DNA of 64,000 nucleotides, taken from assembly GCA_010093605.1 (NCBI GenBank), contig MU004195.1, positions 1,445,736 through 1,509,735 on the forward strand, in the 5' to 3' direction. The position numbers and the translations under genes are program-made. Positions 33,677-45,344 of this stretch are shown here, piece after piece. The notes under the pieces are model-generated. The model was not told the DNA's origin. It searched no databases and worked only from the letters and a program-made list of their open reading frames with translations. Position 1 is the stretch's first letter, and the number at the start of each line of letters is the position of its first letter. The DNA comes from Lophium mytilinum (lineage: Eukaryota; Ascomycota; Dothideomycetes; Mytilinidiales; Mytilinidiaceae).

Positions 33677-34104
33677 TCAAAACCCCGGATCACTCACCCA
33701 CTCGTCCGCATACCCAGAATCATACGCACTATCCGAACCATCACTCTCACTCCAATCTCCCCCCTCGTCAGGGACCTCTACCCCCGGTCCGCATCGATGA
33801 ACAGGGCGCGGATGGCCCTGCCTCAGCGGCACACGCCACAATTGCTCAAAAGGAGCAATGATGAAATCTCCTATTCGTTCCGTAATTTCTTGCGGGATGG
33901 ATAGTAATGGGATGAGTCTAAAAGTTTTGGTGAGTCTGTAATTTGGAGAACAGAGGAGGAAGACAAGGCTGACATGATCGCAGCGAGAAGGGTGGCTGTG
34001 AGGATAAGCCGGGCTTCCTCGACCCAGTCGACGCCGTCGAACCGAGAGAGGAAAGAGTTGTAGAGATTTGTGATGGCTTTGGGGATATGTGTGAAGTAGC
34101 TCAT
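33677..34104 (-). CDS. Small hypothetical protein with one hydrophobic helix
   Basis: Not recognised. Proposed exons join(34104..33974, 33917..33677), 123 aa. The N-terminal exon (MSYFTHIPKAITNLYNSFLS) ends in a hydrophobic run, ARLILTATLLAAI, which continues after splicing into LIPLLSIPQ, so a membrane-associated helix spans the junction. The C-terminus is acidic with Ser/Tyr/Asp (SDGSDSAYDSGYADEW). The intron (GTCAGC, TTTTAG) is 54 bp; an earlier acceptor (TTACAG) would add LTKTFR but leave only 38 bp. Similar small acidic-tailed proteins are common beside F-box and BTB genes, but no function is known. Confidence 0.5.
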
Positions 34105-34290
34105 GGTTGCTTGTGCATGAGATAGAGGAGGATGGATGCCTGGAGAGGAAATGTTGGTATACCCCGCCGCCCACGTGACTCAGGTAATAGAAAGTGACCG
34201 TCTGAATGCAGTTTACTATGCTGTTTCAGTCACTAAGTGTTCCCATACTGAATTGCACTCTGTCGCTTAAGAATAGCGTCAATCTCAACT

Positions 34291-36061
34291 TCAGTAGTCG
34301 CTCTTCCACTCATTCTCAATCTCCACCTTCCACCCCTTCACACTATACACCTTGATCTCCTCCATCCTCGGCCCATCGTCCCGCTCACTCTTTTTGAAAT
34401 TCATCTTTTGCGCCATCGGCCAACTATCCATCCTATCCCCAATGTACAGACACTTGAATGTGAGTTCCAGTTCCTGGAGCCTCGCATTCGTATTGTTGAC
34501 GAAGAACTGCCTGAACAACTCCGCGGCATACTCTTGCGCGAGTCCAATTCGGAGGACGGGAGGGCCCACATTGCCTGCTAAGGCATCAAACTTGTACTTG
34601 ATGGAGAACTCGTTGGCCTCGATGGGAACGTGGACAGCGAGGCGGAGGATGGAGAGGTGAGAGAAGCGAGAGAGGATCGCGACGGTGTCTTTGGGCTAGG
34701 CGGGGGATGACGTTAGTTGTAAACCTGAAACATTTCTAGAAGAGAGGGTAGCTTACCCAGGTGTAAGCTTCACCAACGAGGCGGAGATCTATGTTCATCT
34801 CTTCTAAATTGTGAGCTCGTTCGCGTAGTAGCTCCAGCTTCTCGTTTCCCCATACTGGAGGTTGTTGACGCCGGAATCTGTGGTCTAGAGACGTTGAGAA
34901 ACGGAGTCTGCGGAGACTTGGGCTGTGCTTCAGGATTGCGTCAAAGAGAATGTCCCCATTCTTGTCAGTATTGCTGATGTGTAGCTCCTCCAGGGCGTCG
35001 ATGGCCTCAATGAAATTAACAACGCATCCCGGATTATCCGTACAAGTAGGTGGGGCGCCGGAATATTCCCTTAGACCCTGGATGAAACTCGTGTGGAAGC
35101 ACTTCAGGCCGGGCATCTGGCCGTGGAACTCTTCAAAGAAGGTTTGCGGACAGCCCGACCCGAGATCTAGTCGGCGGAGTTTGGTCCAATCCATACTGCT
35201 TCGTAAAATTTGACAATGCTCGCGGCTCCAGTCGTACTGGGTTGGTATATTGAGCTCTTGCAGAGGAGGTATTTTATCGCCTGGCTGGATAAGCAGGTTT
35301 AGGGGATGAACATGGTCTCTGCCTCGCAGGATGTCGACCTTGTAAGTCGGATTATTCTCAAATCCACGTCCTTGTGGGTATGAAGGTACGCCATGATGGA
35401 AGAATAGTTTCAGGATCCGGAGTCTGTGGCTCTTCAAAAGGACTTCTTTGAGCTTAGGTAGCTCTGAGTATGCGCCGTTATCGCGTCCTACAGACATATA
35501 GAAGACCTCATATGTCAGCGAGTATAGTAGCGGTGATAAGAGAAGACGCATGTCCATGTTCATTTCCTGATCGTCGGATTTGGCACGGCGTGTGTTATTG
35601 ACATGGAGCTTCACATCAGGCCAGCTAGTTTCGAGCTTCGACAGGACGGCTTCAGGAATTGGTTTGTTAGCGTTCCAGTGGAAGTGTTGGAGATGTTTGA
35701 AGGCGCCGATAATCTTCCGTATGGTAGAGGAATCGAAACTATCATGTTTGGCGCTCCACTCGGCAATTCTTAGTTCTCTAACGTGGAGCCATAGATCACG
35801 ATGTAGGATTTGTTGAATCAGGTTTTCTGTTTGTTCTAGTTGTCGAGGGCCCTCGTCGCTCAGCTCGATAGAGCCCCATACGAATCGGTCTGTGAGCTTG
35901 TTGCACTGCTTCGATACGCGACGTAAATTACTCAAAGAAGTCGGTGATTCATCTTGTAGCTATCGAAGGTGATCAAATGTAGACTCAAAAGAATTGATCG
36001 TACACCTTACCTGCGAAATGATGATATTATGAACATCCTCGTTTAGATCGTTGAAATGCAT
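34291..36061 (-). CDS. F-box-like protein with leucine-rich C-terminal region
   Basis: 552 aa from exons join(36061..36011, 35959..34757, 34695..34291); all three are phase 0. The N-terminus MHFNDLNEDVHNIIISQ joins LQDESPTSLSNLRRVSKQC, forming an F-box of the fungal type (L..DV..II...L..L..VS..CN.L). The rest has irregular leucine-rich segments (LRELRIAEW, LRRLDLGSG, LEELHISNTD, LRRLRFSTS, LEEMNIDLRL), consistent with an LRR-like substrate-binding surface. The expected role is substrate adaptor of an SCF ubiquitin ligase via Skp1; the target is unknown. Intron 1 (GTAAGG..GATAG, 51 bp) and intron 2 (GTAAGC, branch ACTAACG, CCTAG) are clear. Confidence 0.78.
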
Positions 36062-36567
36062 CGTAGACGACTTTGCGACGGGGCAGACCCGAAGGTAATC
36101 CGGGAAAAGGTTTACTTCGTTCGGTGTGTAAACTGTGAAGGAGGTAGACCTAATTGTTGCAGCAATGATCGAAAACGACAACAGGTTCGCTAGACGCATT
36201 GAGCGATAGTACCGGATCAGATGCGCTGAAGTAAACAAGGGAGGTGTGGTTGGGATGGGGATTATATATAGTGGCGTCAGCAGAGTGTTGCCTACTTCTC
36301 AAGGTGGGCTGTGCCCGCATCGTCACGAGAAATCAGTACGTATGTTTACTAAAACCGGAACCCTAAAGACAAAACAACCCTGACAGCCGAAATATGAAAA
36401 CCTTGAGTTTAAGGGGGAGGTTCCGTCTTGTAGGGAAAGGTCTTCGAACTGTGATGACATGGAAAAGTACCCCCAAATATGGTTTAGTTGACACTGCCGC
36501 CCACGTGACCTGCTTGGAAGCTGTGAAGATTGACTCATTCTGATTGATGTGGTAGTGCCTACATAGA
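36062..36567. other. Intergenic
   Basis: Half a kilobase between the F-box gene start and the BTB gene stop. No supported gene; CCGCCCACGTGAC at 36498-36510 contains an E-box (CACGTG); the same core CCGCCCACGTGAC also occurs near 34167-34179. Confidence 0.4.
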
Positions 36568-37971
36568 TCACATCAAGTTATTCAAAGCTTTTTCAAGACG
36601 CGAGATCCGCTTCAAAAACCTTGACTCAGAATGCGAAAGACGGCAACTCTGATTATCACCCGACTCTCTCCCAGCCCTCACACAGTCCAGGCAGAGGCCG
36701 GTGGTAGTGTCGGTGGCATCGTCGATTTTCTCTTGTAGTATGCGCTTGATGTCACTTACGACAGTGTTGCCTTTGGTACATATACAATAACCCCGTTGGG
36801 TGCAAGTCGGCACAGGTGCGACAAGCTGCGAGACTTTCTCCTTGATCTCGGACACCGGAAGTTGATCCAATTTCTCAGAGAGCGGCCAGAGACCGACGTT
36901 TGACAGATTGTAGTAGAGACTCCCAACAACTTGGCGGATACAGACGACATTAGAGGCTAAGACGAACGGTGTGACGGTGGCGTCGAATGCCTGCAATAGA
37001 ACTTTGCGTAAATCGTTTCGTTTACTTTCGATCTCATCTGGAAGTTCTTAGCCTCTATAATATAGACTCACGTTCGTTTCGGACTGTGAAAAATGATTTG
37101 CGACCAATTGGAGAGATTCGAGAATCTACAGTCCTAGGCCACAAGTCTGGGCACACGGACTCGGCTCCAATTTGCCCACTCAACACCACTGTGGGGGGTA
37201 GCTTGACTGCTGAACAGGCAACTAGTCAAGAGGCAGTCTAATCTGCACTGCTTGAAGTTTGACACTGCCCTTGAGTATTTGAAACCCTGTGAGGTACCCC
37301 AAGCAGTGGCGTACCAGTGGGGCCAGACTTGTGGCCTGTCACTGTACAAACCAGTGTATATAGATTCATGTTCAGACAATGTAGAAAAGAAAGTTCGACT
37401 GCTTACCAGTAAGACCATCTGGGAGCATTTCGTACCCAGGGAAAGCATCGAATTTGAGTGGCTCGGGATGGTTATCCACCAAGGCCTTTGTAACCTTTGC
37501 AAACGCTTCTGGGAGGTCGAGACCGTATGTCACAAAAAGAAGCTTCTCAAATCCCTCGCTCCCGGCATGAGGAAGCCATTCAGAGGTCCAGAGCAGACTC
37601 CAAGGCTTCACGGGCCCAGCGCAGTCATATTTGTCGCATAAGATAGCAAGCTCAGCTAAAGCGGCTACGTCGCGCTCCATTGGAATTGAACTCGTGCGAA
37701 AATGGAGGATATGGCAGAGCAAGGTCATAGCAGGCGGGTCGTCGTCCGGCAATGGGATGAGGCGCGGTGACTTGGAGGTCAATCCCTCTCCTTCTGAGAA
37801 GCCATGCGTAAACATAGCGTTGAAGACGGAGGACGCGAGGCTGAGAACTTTCGAAGAAACGAGTAGATGAGCCGTCAGGTCTTCGGAGCCAAGTTCTAAT
37901 AGGACGTCCCCATTCTTATCCATCACAGTGGTTCCAGGAGGATGCACATGGTCTCCAGGTCTCGTAGCCAT
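36568..37971 (-). CDS. BTB/POZ-domain protein
   Basis: At least 344 aa, join(37971..37407, 37037..36568). The BTB fold starts at TTVMDKNGDVLLELGS (about residue 14) and runs LLVSSKVLSLASSVFNAMF, then PDDDPPAMTLLCHILHF and ALAELAILCDKYDC, the normal block order. The second exon has CVRAGRE and CTQRGYCIC cysteines of unclear purpose. The 369 bp gap between the two exons is longer than any other intron in the window, so a small internal exon may be missing, but I could not place one convincingly. Such fungal BTB proteins may link to Cul3 or act in protein assembly. The ATG at 37971 is preceded by an open frame to 38187 that is not BTB-like. Confidence 0.75.
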
Positions 37972-38410
37972 TTTGATAGTCTCAAGTACGGATGCTAGCC
38001 TGCCGGGACTCGAAGGAGACAAAAGGTTGAATGTACTGACGTTTTGAAGGCTTTGGGTGGGGATTGAATGTCGAATTAACCTCGCAGTAATGACGAGTCG
38101 GTACAGATTGAAGAAGAAGCGCGATACTTCTGAATGTGCATTCTTCAGCCTTCCAGCCTTCAGCGAGCCGTGGACCAGGTCATACACTCATCTTGGCAGA
38201 GGCGGAGGGCTGCATGAACGCTGGCCAATCACGATACATGACCTGCAACAAACAATTCGGTCTCCCGACGACGTGCGAGATCGGTGGTGGAAACATGCCG
38301 GATATCTGGCCCTCATTCAAACGAATCTGATGTTGTGTTGGTGCTGGTGAGCGGCCCGACGTCTTCGAACTTTCTCTCCACTTCGTTCCGTCCAAGCTTC
38401 TTCCGCCAGG
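37972..38410. promoter_or_regulatory. Divergent promoter of BTB gene and HUS1
   Basis: About 440 bp between outward-facing starts. The stretch just before the HUS1 ATG (38370-38410) is CT-rich. No gene recognised. Confidence 0.4.
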
Positions 38411-39775
38411 ATGCGCTTCAAAGCGTCGATCCAAAATATCTCGATATTTACCAGTATGCCAGCCCTTTACCACACCCTCGAAATCTATCTGACGCGTAAA
38501 TCGCAGAGCTTACCGCGTCGCTGAACTCGCTGGGCAACTTTGCGTGGGTCAAGCTCAGCGACAACCAGGTCTGCTTCACCATTATCCCGGAGCAGGGCAC
38601 ACAAGTTTGGGCGTAAGTTTGCCTTGAGGACATCGCGTAGATCAAATAAGCTGACCTGTTATTTCTATAGCGTGCTATCCATAGTAAGGGATCCTCTACA
38701 GATGCTTGTAGCTCCCATTGACCACCCCGCCCACGCGTAGGACTCCATATTCGAAGTCTACAACATCCAATCCGCGGCCAACAATGTGGTCAACCTCGAA
38801 GTTCCCCTCGCCCCTCTCACCACCGCCCTCCGATCGGCCCTCCAAGCCACCTCTGCCTCAATACGCCTGACGAAGAAGGACAACATCCCCCTCCTCGCCC
38901 TCACCATCGTCACGAACTCCTCCATAAACCCACGCGGCGCAATTAGTACAACAGGCAACAGTCAGGAGGACAGTGCCTTTGGCAATGGCTACGAGGAGTC
39001 TGCCTTTGGCCGCGAGCGCGAAACCATCGTGACTCAAGAGATCCCAGTAAAAGTGCTGAGCGCCGACTCGGTGTCCGGATTGCATGAGCCACGGTGCCGC
39101 GAACCAGATGTGCACATCATGTTACCTCCGCTGGCGCAGATTAAGGGCATTAGTGACCGGTTCACGAAGCTAGCGTCTGGAGGGGCGAAGCCAGGCGCGG
39201 GAATGACGGCGGCGAATGCGCCTCGCTCGCGGCTAGAACTGTCTGCGAACATGCACGGGTGCTTGAAGCTGAGCATTCGGACGGACGCGATGAACATCAG
39301 TAGCGTGTGGACCGGGTTGACGAACCCTGAGCTCGATCCGAGTCAAGTGCAAGGAGGAGAGGAAGGCATTGCGGAGCATCCCAGCACGCGGATGAAGGCG
39401 CTCGGGAGTGCAGACGGGCGCAGCGACCAAGGTTGGGCAACTGTTCGGATTGATGGTCGAGATTGGGGGAAAGTGATGTCAGTCGGACGTCTGGGTGGCA
39501 GAGTCATTGCGTGTGAGTAGAAAAATTGCCGCCGGCCGCTTTGGAGACCGTCCATCTTTCAATGAGGGCCAATCGAACTGACAGCACCGCAGGCTTCTGT
39601 CATGAACATGCGTTGATCCTCTACGTCTACCTTCCGAATGACAATGAAGGGGAGGATGAGTCGGTGTTGACCGTAAGTGGAGCTGCTTCATAGCCCCTTC
39701 GAAATATGTCACTTTTGCAATCCGAATATGCCTGACCGGAAGCCTTAGTACTACATGAGCTCCTACAGCGCTTAA
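38411..39775 (+). CDS. HUS1: Checkpoint clamp subunit Hus1
   Basis: Subunit of the Rad9-Rad1-Hus1 (9-1-1) DNA-damage clamp loaded at damaged DNA to activate the checkpoint kinase. Six exons: 38411..38453, 38507..38612, 38671..38683, 38741..39512, 39593..39672, 39749..39775, totalling 346 aa. The N-terminus reads MRFKASIQNISIFTK, then LTASLNSLGNFAWVKLSD and FTIIPEQGTQVWA, followed by VLSI from a 13-nt microexon and DSIFEVYNIQSAANNVVNLE. SIRLTKKDNIPLLALTI is the most conserved Hus1 segment. The last exon encodes only YYMSSYSA, the typical C-terminus. No part is missing. The family is single-copy in fungi and this copy looks functional. Confidence 0.93.
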
Positions 39776-40790
39776 CGAGCGAAGCGCGGCCTACCACCAT
39801 ACCCGAGGCACGAAGTTTTCGATAGTATCTCTCTCCTCGATCTATGAAACGATGGAATGACGATGAAAAGATGCCCTGTGGCTGGCATTCGTCCAAACCC
39901 ATAATGATATCCAAAACAAAATATACAAGTACAGAAATCCTTCTCATTCCCAGCATAACACTACACCGGAGTGCCCATCCCTCGCAACACAACCCCTCGG
40001 CCTTCCCCAAGATCCCGAGTACGTAGAAAACACATCTCAGGCCCCCACCCACCGCGCCCCCTCCCGCGCAACAACGACGTCAACACACCAGCCCCCGCCA
40101 GTCTGCCTTAACCCTCCAAAATAACCCACGTAACACAGACTCCCAGTCGTCCAGTCACCGCACGGTTGCAAGTGGCTGTTCACTCTCCCCAACCACGGGA
40201 CACACACCCGCGCCTCAGCCACTCCGTGGCCAGACCGCGGCACAGCACGAACCTCAACATCCCCGGAAGGGATCGCGTAAATTTCCCATCGACGCCGCAT
40301 GCACAGGGGACGCTTACCCGCACGCCACACCTTGTTTTTTTTGCCGCGAGCGTGACGGGTTGCTGTTCCGGGAGGGGTGCCTGGCGGAGCCGCGCTGGGT
40401 GTCAGCTGTAAGGCTGAAGGATGCGGATCCTGGGCGGAGGATGATTTGTCTCAGGAGGCGGGCCTGGCCGCGAGTGATGGCTGCATGTTGGCGGCTTACT
40501 AACGTAGGGCTGAGCACGCACGGGGTTCGTGGAGGAAACAAACGCGGGTCAGTATTATGGCCCGCTGCGATGATGGTGGAAGTATATGCGTGGGCGAAGA
40601 GCATTCCTACATTCGAGCGGATGTCTGTAAGGTGGACTCACGGCCGCGGAGTGGGTGGATTTGCTTACAAATCGAGACCACGGCTCTTCAAGGTCCTTGT
40701 GCGATATACATCTTGCCGCAAATGTTGAGTGAATACGGAGTTGGTCAGTCCTCTCTTCGTCCCGCGTCTATATACTACCAAGCGTTTAAA
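39776..40790. other. Intergenic, no supported gene
   Basis: Only overlapping short ORFs without domains. TATATACT before 40790 may be the promoter element for the cupin gene. Confidence 0.4.
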
Positions 40791-41174
40791 ATGCACCAGC
40801 TCGAGTTCCCAACCGCTCCTCCTAACCTCCCCAACCCCTCCACTTCCGCCGCGGAGAACGCTCCCTGGTGCCTCATCGGGCCTGGGATCTGGGAACTGCC
40901 CCTCAACAGCTCTGCTCCCTCTTCTTTTGTGAAAGAGAGGTCTGTCCTGCAGTACTACGAACCGCACACTCCATCTGTTACAGATGCTATTATCACGCAC
41001 ACGTATATTGAAGAGGTGGTGATCTTGTCTGGAAGCTTGACGGATGTCAAGAAGGGGATTGCGGCGGTGCAGGGGAGCTATGCGTATAGGGAGCCGGGGA
41101 TGGAGCATGGACCGTATAGAGCAGGGGAAGAGGGGGTGTTGCAATTTGTTAAGGTGAGAGGTGAGGGGGTGTGA
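40791..41174 (+). CDS. Small cupin-domain protein
   Basis: 127 aa, intronless, ATG at 40791 preceded by AAA. A single beta-barrel cupin is suggested by HTYIEEVVILSGSLTD (motif-1-like, with one His and paired Glu) and by AYREPGMEHGPYRA (motif-2-like, Pro-Gly-x2-His). GVLQFVKV is the closing strand. Proteins of this type include fungal and bacterial ChrR-like cupins and small metal-binding isomerase/dioxygenase-like proteins; the enzyme activity, if any, is not predictable. The frame is open upstream to 40557 without family resemblance. Confidence 0.7.
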   Translation: MHQLEFPTAPPNLPNPSTSAAENAPWCLIGPGIWELPLNSSAPSSFVKERSVLQYYEPHTPSVTDAIITHTYIEEVVILSGSLTDVKKGIAAVQGSYAYREPGMEHGPYRAGEEGVLQFVKVRGEGV

Positions 41175-44100
41175 GGTTGAGGTGAAGGAGGAGGTGGGAG
41201 ATTGGGTTTGAGAGTGGGATTTGGGGAAGTGGAGAGGAAGAATGAAAGAGAGAGCTATGAGAGAGAGGCGAGTTTGAAAGGAAGAGGGGTAATAAGAGAG
41301 ATGGGAGTTGAGAGAGAAGGCAGGATGAGAGAATGGGGGTAAATGCACGAGAGAAGAATCAGATGGAGGGAGGAGTTGGAGAGGAAGATTAGTGAACTGT
41401 TTGGGATGTCAGGGACGGATGTCTATAACGCCGCCTATGACGCCGGCGCAGTTTGCGGACCGAGCCGTTTCGTATTCGGCTCGATGGATGGGTCTTGAGG
41501 GTTAAGGGTGCCTTGCGGCCTGGGCTAGAGAAAACGGTGTTCGTGATACACCGCGTTCGCATTCCTTTTGACGTCAGATGTTGGAGTTGGAGCCGGGTTC
41601 GTTTCAGGCACGGACGCGATGTGCTATACCCACTACTGCCTCATCTCATCCTTTCCGTTTTGCATGTCGAGGCTATGACTCTATTTGCGTATGGCACAAC
41701 GCAGGCACAGCGCGGTGCAGTCACCGTACAACCCACCAGCCTCGCCAATGCCACCTTCTCGAACTTAGCAACTCCCGAAACGAGTTTCCAGTGGACTCAC
41801 CTCCATCTCGGATATCAATAAATTAGCTGCTATATTCCCACAATGGCTAATGATCAAGATTATCCGAGCGGCCGCTTCACATGCCGCATTCCACGAATTT
41901 ACCCGGTGTGACAACCGATTCGCTTCCGCAACTGCGGCTCGTGTCTGTGTCTGCTGCAAGCCTCCCGCGCCCGCAGTCCGTACCTGAGCCGTACCGCCCG
42001 ATCTGCCACCAGCGACCGGGGCTGCTGATCGAGGAAGTGGCGACAAGCTGAAACGAAATTGAGTACCTAGTAGTGGGAACCGTTGCTTAGCGGCAACGGC
42101 GACTAGATCTCGGTGGCGTCAATCGAATCGGATTCCCCGCATCCTGAATGATGATGACACTTGACCATGGCGGCCGCACGTCTGTGTTTGGAGTTATGAT
42201 GCGACCCGGGTAGAGATTTGGTATTGAGTCAATGGCGTATGTTGTGTCATGGAAGCCTCGTCTGCCCTTGCTGTGGAACAGAAGATGGAAGGTTTCTCGT
42301 GGAACAGAACACCTTTGTAGAACAGAAAATGGAAGAGTGTGACGAATTTCAAATCGGGAAGGCAGGGGTTGACAAGGGAGTACAGGTGATGCGATGGCAT
42401 TACCTACTCCTTCTACCAAGTTTCAAGTATTGGCCCATACCTTTGGACGAATAAATTAATCCTACCCCCACGAAACATCCTCAGGAAGATCAAACGAGTG
42501 ATACTGCACGCTTTACTAAAACCAACAGTGGTAGTATGCGCGCGTAGGGGCTAGAAATGAATGGAATGATCTCCGAGAAAGAGAGAGTGCGGGTAAAGAC
42601 AGTCAAAAATAAGTCAGCAGCTTTGAAACCACAGAAATTTTGGCCCCCAAAATAGAATCTCGAGACTCGCCGTGGCTGGTGAGGTGGGATGTCATGGTGG
42701 TGAGCCACATCCCCGTCCATTTTCAGCACAAATGTCGCATAAATAGCTCGGAACGCCACTCCCTTCAGCCAATGGCGGAGATCTCGGTGGCCGGATTGAG
42801 CTCAAATGTCCCTTAATATGCACCAAAACGGAATATGAGGTGCACAGCCCGGGTCAGCCCTAGCGTTAGGGGCGGCAGGGGCATCGCGCTTGTTACAGCC
42901 TATGAAGGAAAATCAAAGCGTGTAAAGGGTTATTTTGGGTGGGTACCTGCAGCGCCCATCCTCTCCATCGGGCTCCAGCCTCGACCCGGGGACGGGGAAA
43001 GGATACCGGTGCAGGTTTGGCCCTGTTTGGATGCTGCGAGACTCGAGAGCCTGGCTCCTTGCTTCGTTGTGCGGCTCGTGCGTGCATACGTCTATCGACA
43101 TTCAATCTATGTGTCCGGAATGGAGCAGTGGTGTCTGCCTTCACTGCGATACTTGGCCCCCATGGATAGAGTGCACCCTGTGGTAATACAAGTAGGGGGC
43201 TCCCCCTCCACCTCCAGCGGGCACCTCGTGGCTCCAGTCGCACAAGCAAGGCGTCCCTTTGGCACGGGGAAAGTGTCTCAATTGTCTTGGAGTCGTTTGG
43301 AGCCGCGATTGGCATCTGTGTTAGACAAGGGAGAGCGATGGAGACCCGGTCGGCCGGCCGCAGCCCTCTATTGCTTCGTTAGGATCCCGAGTATTGGCTG
43401 TGATTCGCAGGGCACGATTTGGGATCTCGGAAGATGGCATTATTTTAGGAATGTAGCAGAGTGCGTCGGCCCATTAGCTGTTCAAGGCTGCGCGCCGGTG
43501 ACGGTGGAAGCTGGATAGACGCAGGTACAGCAAGAAGGCTCTCAGCAAACACAGAGACGAGTAGATTGAGGCTCGTGTGGCGCGAAGAAGATGCGCGCTC
43601 TCTCACCGACTAGAGTGGTTGTCGCCGAGCGCTGCGCAGTCGGGATCGCAGAACCGCCTACCGAGCTGAGAGTCTAGAGCACGGATCTCGATCCAACGCT
43701 GCGATGCAGTGCTGAAAGAACGAAACAATGGGAGAGGCCAGCTGTGATGATGCGCTTCTTGGTACTGTACAAGAGGAGACGCCGGGCAACGGGACTGGTC
43801 CATTGCAGATCGCCGTTCACATGCCGGCTTCATGCGCATGCAGGTATGACAGGTCGGCGATGAGTCTTTGACAGCCTCAGGCGCACTCGGATGCCCTCTC
43901 ACAAGAATGCTCTGGTGGACGGCGAGGCTTCAATAGGGGGGGAGCGATGGCCAGGTGAGCGATGAAGTCAGAGAAGGAGTGAATGCAACACTCGCATGGA
44001 GTTCCTGCTCGCATTCCTATCGCGGCAAGTATCGACGGCGAAGGATCTCTGGTTGCACCCACAGTGTGGAACGACGCCGATCAAACGCTTCCCCGGCCAC

Positions 44101-44870
44101 GTTGCGAGATCCGGCGGTGGGTAGTGCAACGGCGGCATCCCTGCGCGCAAACGCAGTGAATACAAGGGCCTCGAGGGCATGACTGTGCCGCCCAGGCCAA
44201 TGCCATTCACTCAACACCACCTGCACACAAGCGCGCTGGATCAAGAGGCGTTCGATCCATCCCGCGCCTGTCGCAATGCCCGATCGCCTCGCCGCACCGA
44301 GCGTGAATTGATGCCTCCGGTTCCGTCTCCGACTCTCTCCATCCATCTAGTACCTCTCCCAGGCTCCCGTCCCGTCCGTCGCGCCTCTCCGCGCCGCGCA
44401 CGAGAAGCACAACGGCCGCCGCAGAGCAGCTCGCACAGCGTCACACGTCGGATTCGTGATTTGAAATTAGGATTTCGAGCACCTGGAATCCTGGATTGCC
44501 TCCAGGGCCACGGCTCACCTCACCCGCACCCATGCGCAGCTCTTCCATCCCACGCTGCCCCGAAGCGCCAGGGCTGAACCAGGGTCTCAGCGCCGCCGCA
44601 TCCACTCCAGCGGGAGGCTTGTCAGGGCTTGTCCCCATAGCCACAACCCACTGCTCCCCTCACACCTGCACCCACCGCTCGTCCAACGGCTTCGACGCCG
44701 CCATCGCGAGGAAACGGGGCTTGGCCAGTGCAGGTGCCCTTTGCAACCGCTATGCACAGAACCACCCTTGTGTCTCCCGCAGGGGTCGAGAGTAATGCCC
44801 GTCCGCTGAGGCTACCCTCCCTCCCCTAGTGCCAGGCACCGATTGTGTAAAAGCACGCGCCAGAGGTGGA
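41175..44870. other. Long gene-poor interval upstream of the micropeptide transcription unit
   Basis: 3.7 kb, the longest such stretch in the window. It starts with a purine-rich tract (GAGAG/GGAGG, about 41170-41400) after the cupin gene. The remaining sequence has many overlapping ORFs on both strands (for example 42835-43518 plus), none with recognisable domains, splice-consistent extension or codon pattern resembling the genes around it. It may be an extended regulatory region or contain non-coding RNA; I see no tRNA or rRNA. Confidence 0.4.
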
Positions 44871-44876
44871 TATAAA
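44871..44876 (+). promoter_or_regulatory. TATA box of the micropeptide transcription unit
   Basis: TATAAA in the context GGATATAAAGGC. Its position fits transcription beginning around 44900. The sequence beyond it turns strongly CT/CA-rich, as in leaders of highly expressed fungal genes. Confidence 0.55.
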
Positions 44877-45320
44877 GGCAGAGTCCCCAGTTGTGGCCTG
44901 GAGAGTCATCATCATCACCACCAAGCATTCATCCATCCATCCATCCCACGCACCACACACACACAGCATCCAGTTACACGCCTCGCACGCGCGTTTCATT
45001 GTCTCGGCCTTCCATCCTTGCGCTTCCACTTGCTCTGCTCTGTTGCCTTCTCCTTGGGGTCATTTTCTATTCCGAGCGGCCTCCGCCTCTGCTGTCTTCT
45101 ACTGCGTTCTCTGCTTTATAAACAGCGTCTCCTTGAGTCATTTGCTTCCATCCATCACATCTCAACTTCCATCGGTCCTCAAGGCATCACATCTTCTCTA
45201 CACATCACCGCATCTCCGTCTCAGCGTTCTAGTCCGCAGTCACATATCATCGTCGTCACTTCAAGCATAGCAATCATATCGTCCTTCTCAACCATCTTCA
45301 TCAACATCTTCATATTCTCC
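44877..45320 (+). promoter_or_regulatory. ATG-free pyrimidine-rich 5' leader
   Basis: I scanned these 444 bases by eye and found no ATG in any frame; about six to seven would be expected in random sequence. CATCC and CACACA runs occur near 44930-44965. No strong splice donor (GTAAGT/GTATGT/GTGAGT) is seen. The frame open through this stretch (44829-45344) therefore has no ATG to start it before the one at 45321. A leader selected to let scanning ribosomes reach 45321 is the simplest reading. Confidence 0.6.
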
Positions 45321-45344
45321 ATGGGTCGCGGCGGCTACAACTAG
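45321..45344 (+). CDS. Micropeptide ORF 1: MGRGGYN
   Basis: Seven codons plus TAG; the first ATG after the TATA box at 44871. Context is T at -3 and G at +4, so initiation may be leaky. Codons are ATG GGT CGC GGC GGC TAC AAC. It is preceded by the ATG-free leader and followed by 113 bases with no ATG before the second copy. I recognise no protein family; the GRGG core only loosely recalls RGG-type and DUF3602 proteins. It is too short for ordinary gene finders. Confidence 0.6.
   Translation: MGRGGYN

Noticed and set aside
37072-37083. A 12-nt microexon in the BTB gene (between CACAG and GTGAGT)
   Set aside because: It keeps frame, but the following intron would be only 34 bases, too short for normal splicing.
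42835-43518. A 227-codon ORF in the gene-poor interval
   Set aside because: No recognisable domain, several overlapping ORFs of similar quality on the other strand, and unremarkable composition; GC-rich DNA gives such frames by chance.
44829-45344. A 171-codon plus-strand frame ending in the first MGRGGYN
   Set aside because: It has no ATG before 45321, overlaps the TATA box, and its residues are low-complexity Ser/His/Ile as expected from CT/CA-rich leader DNA.
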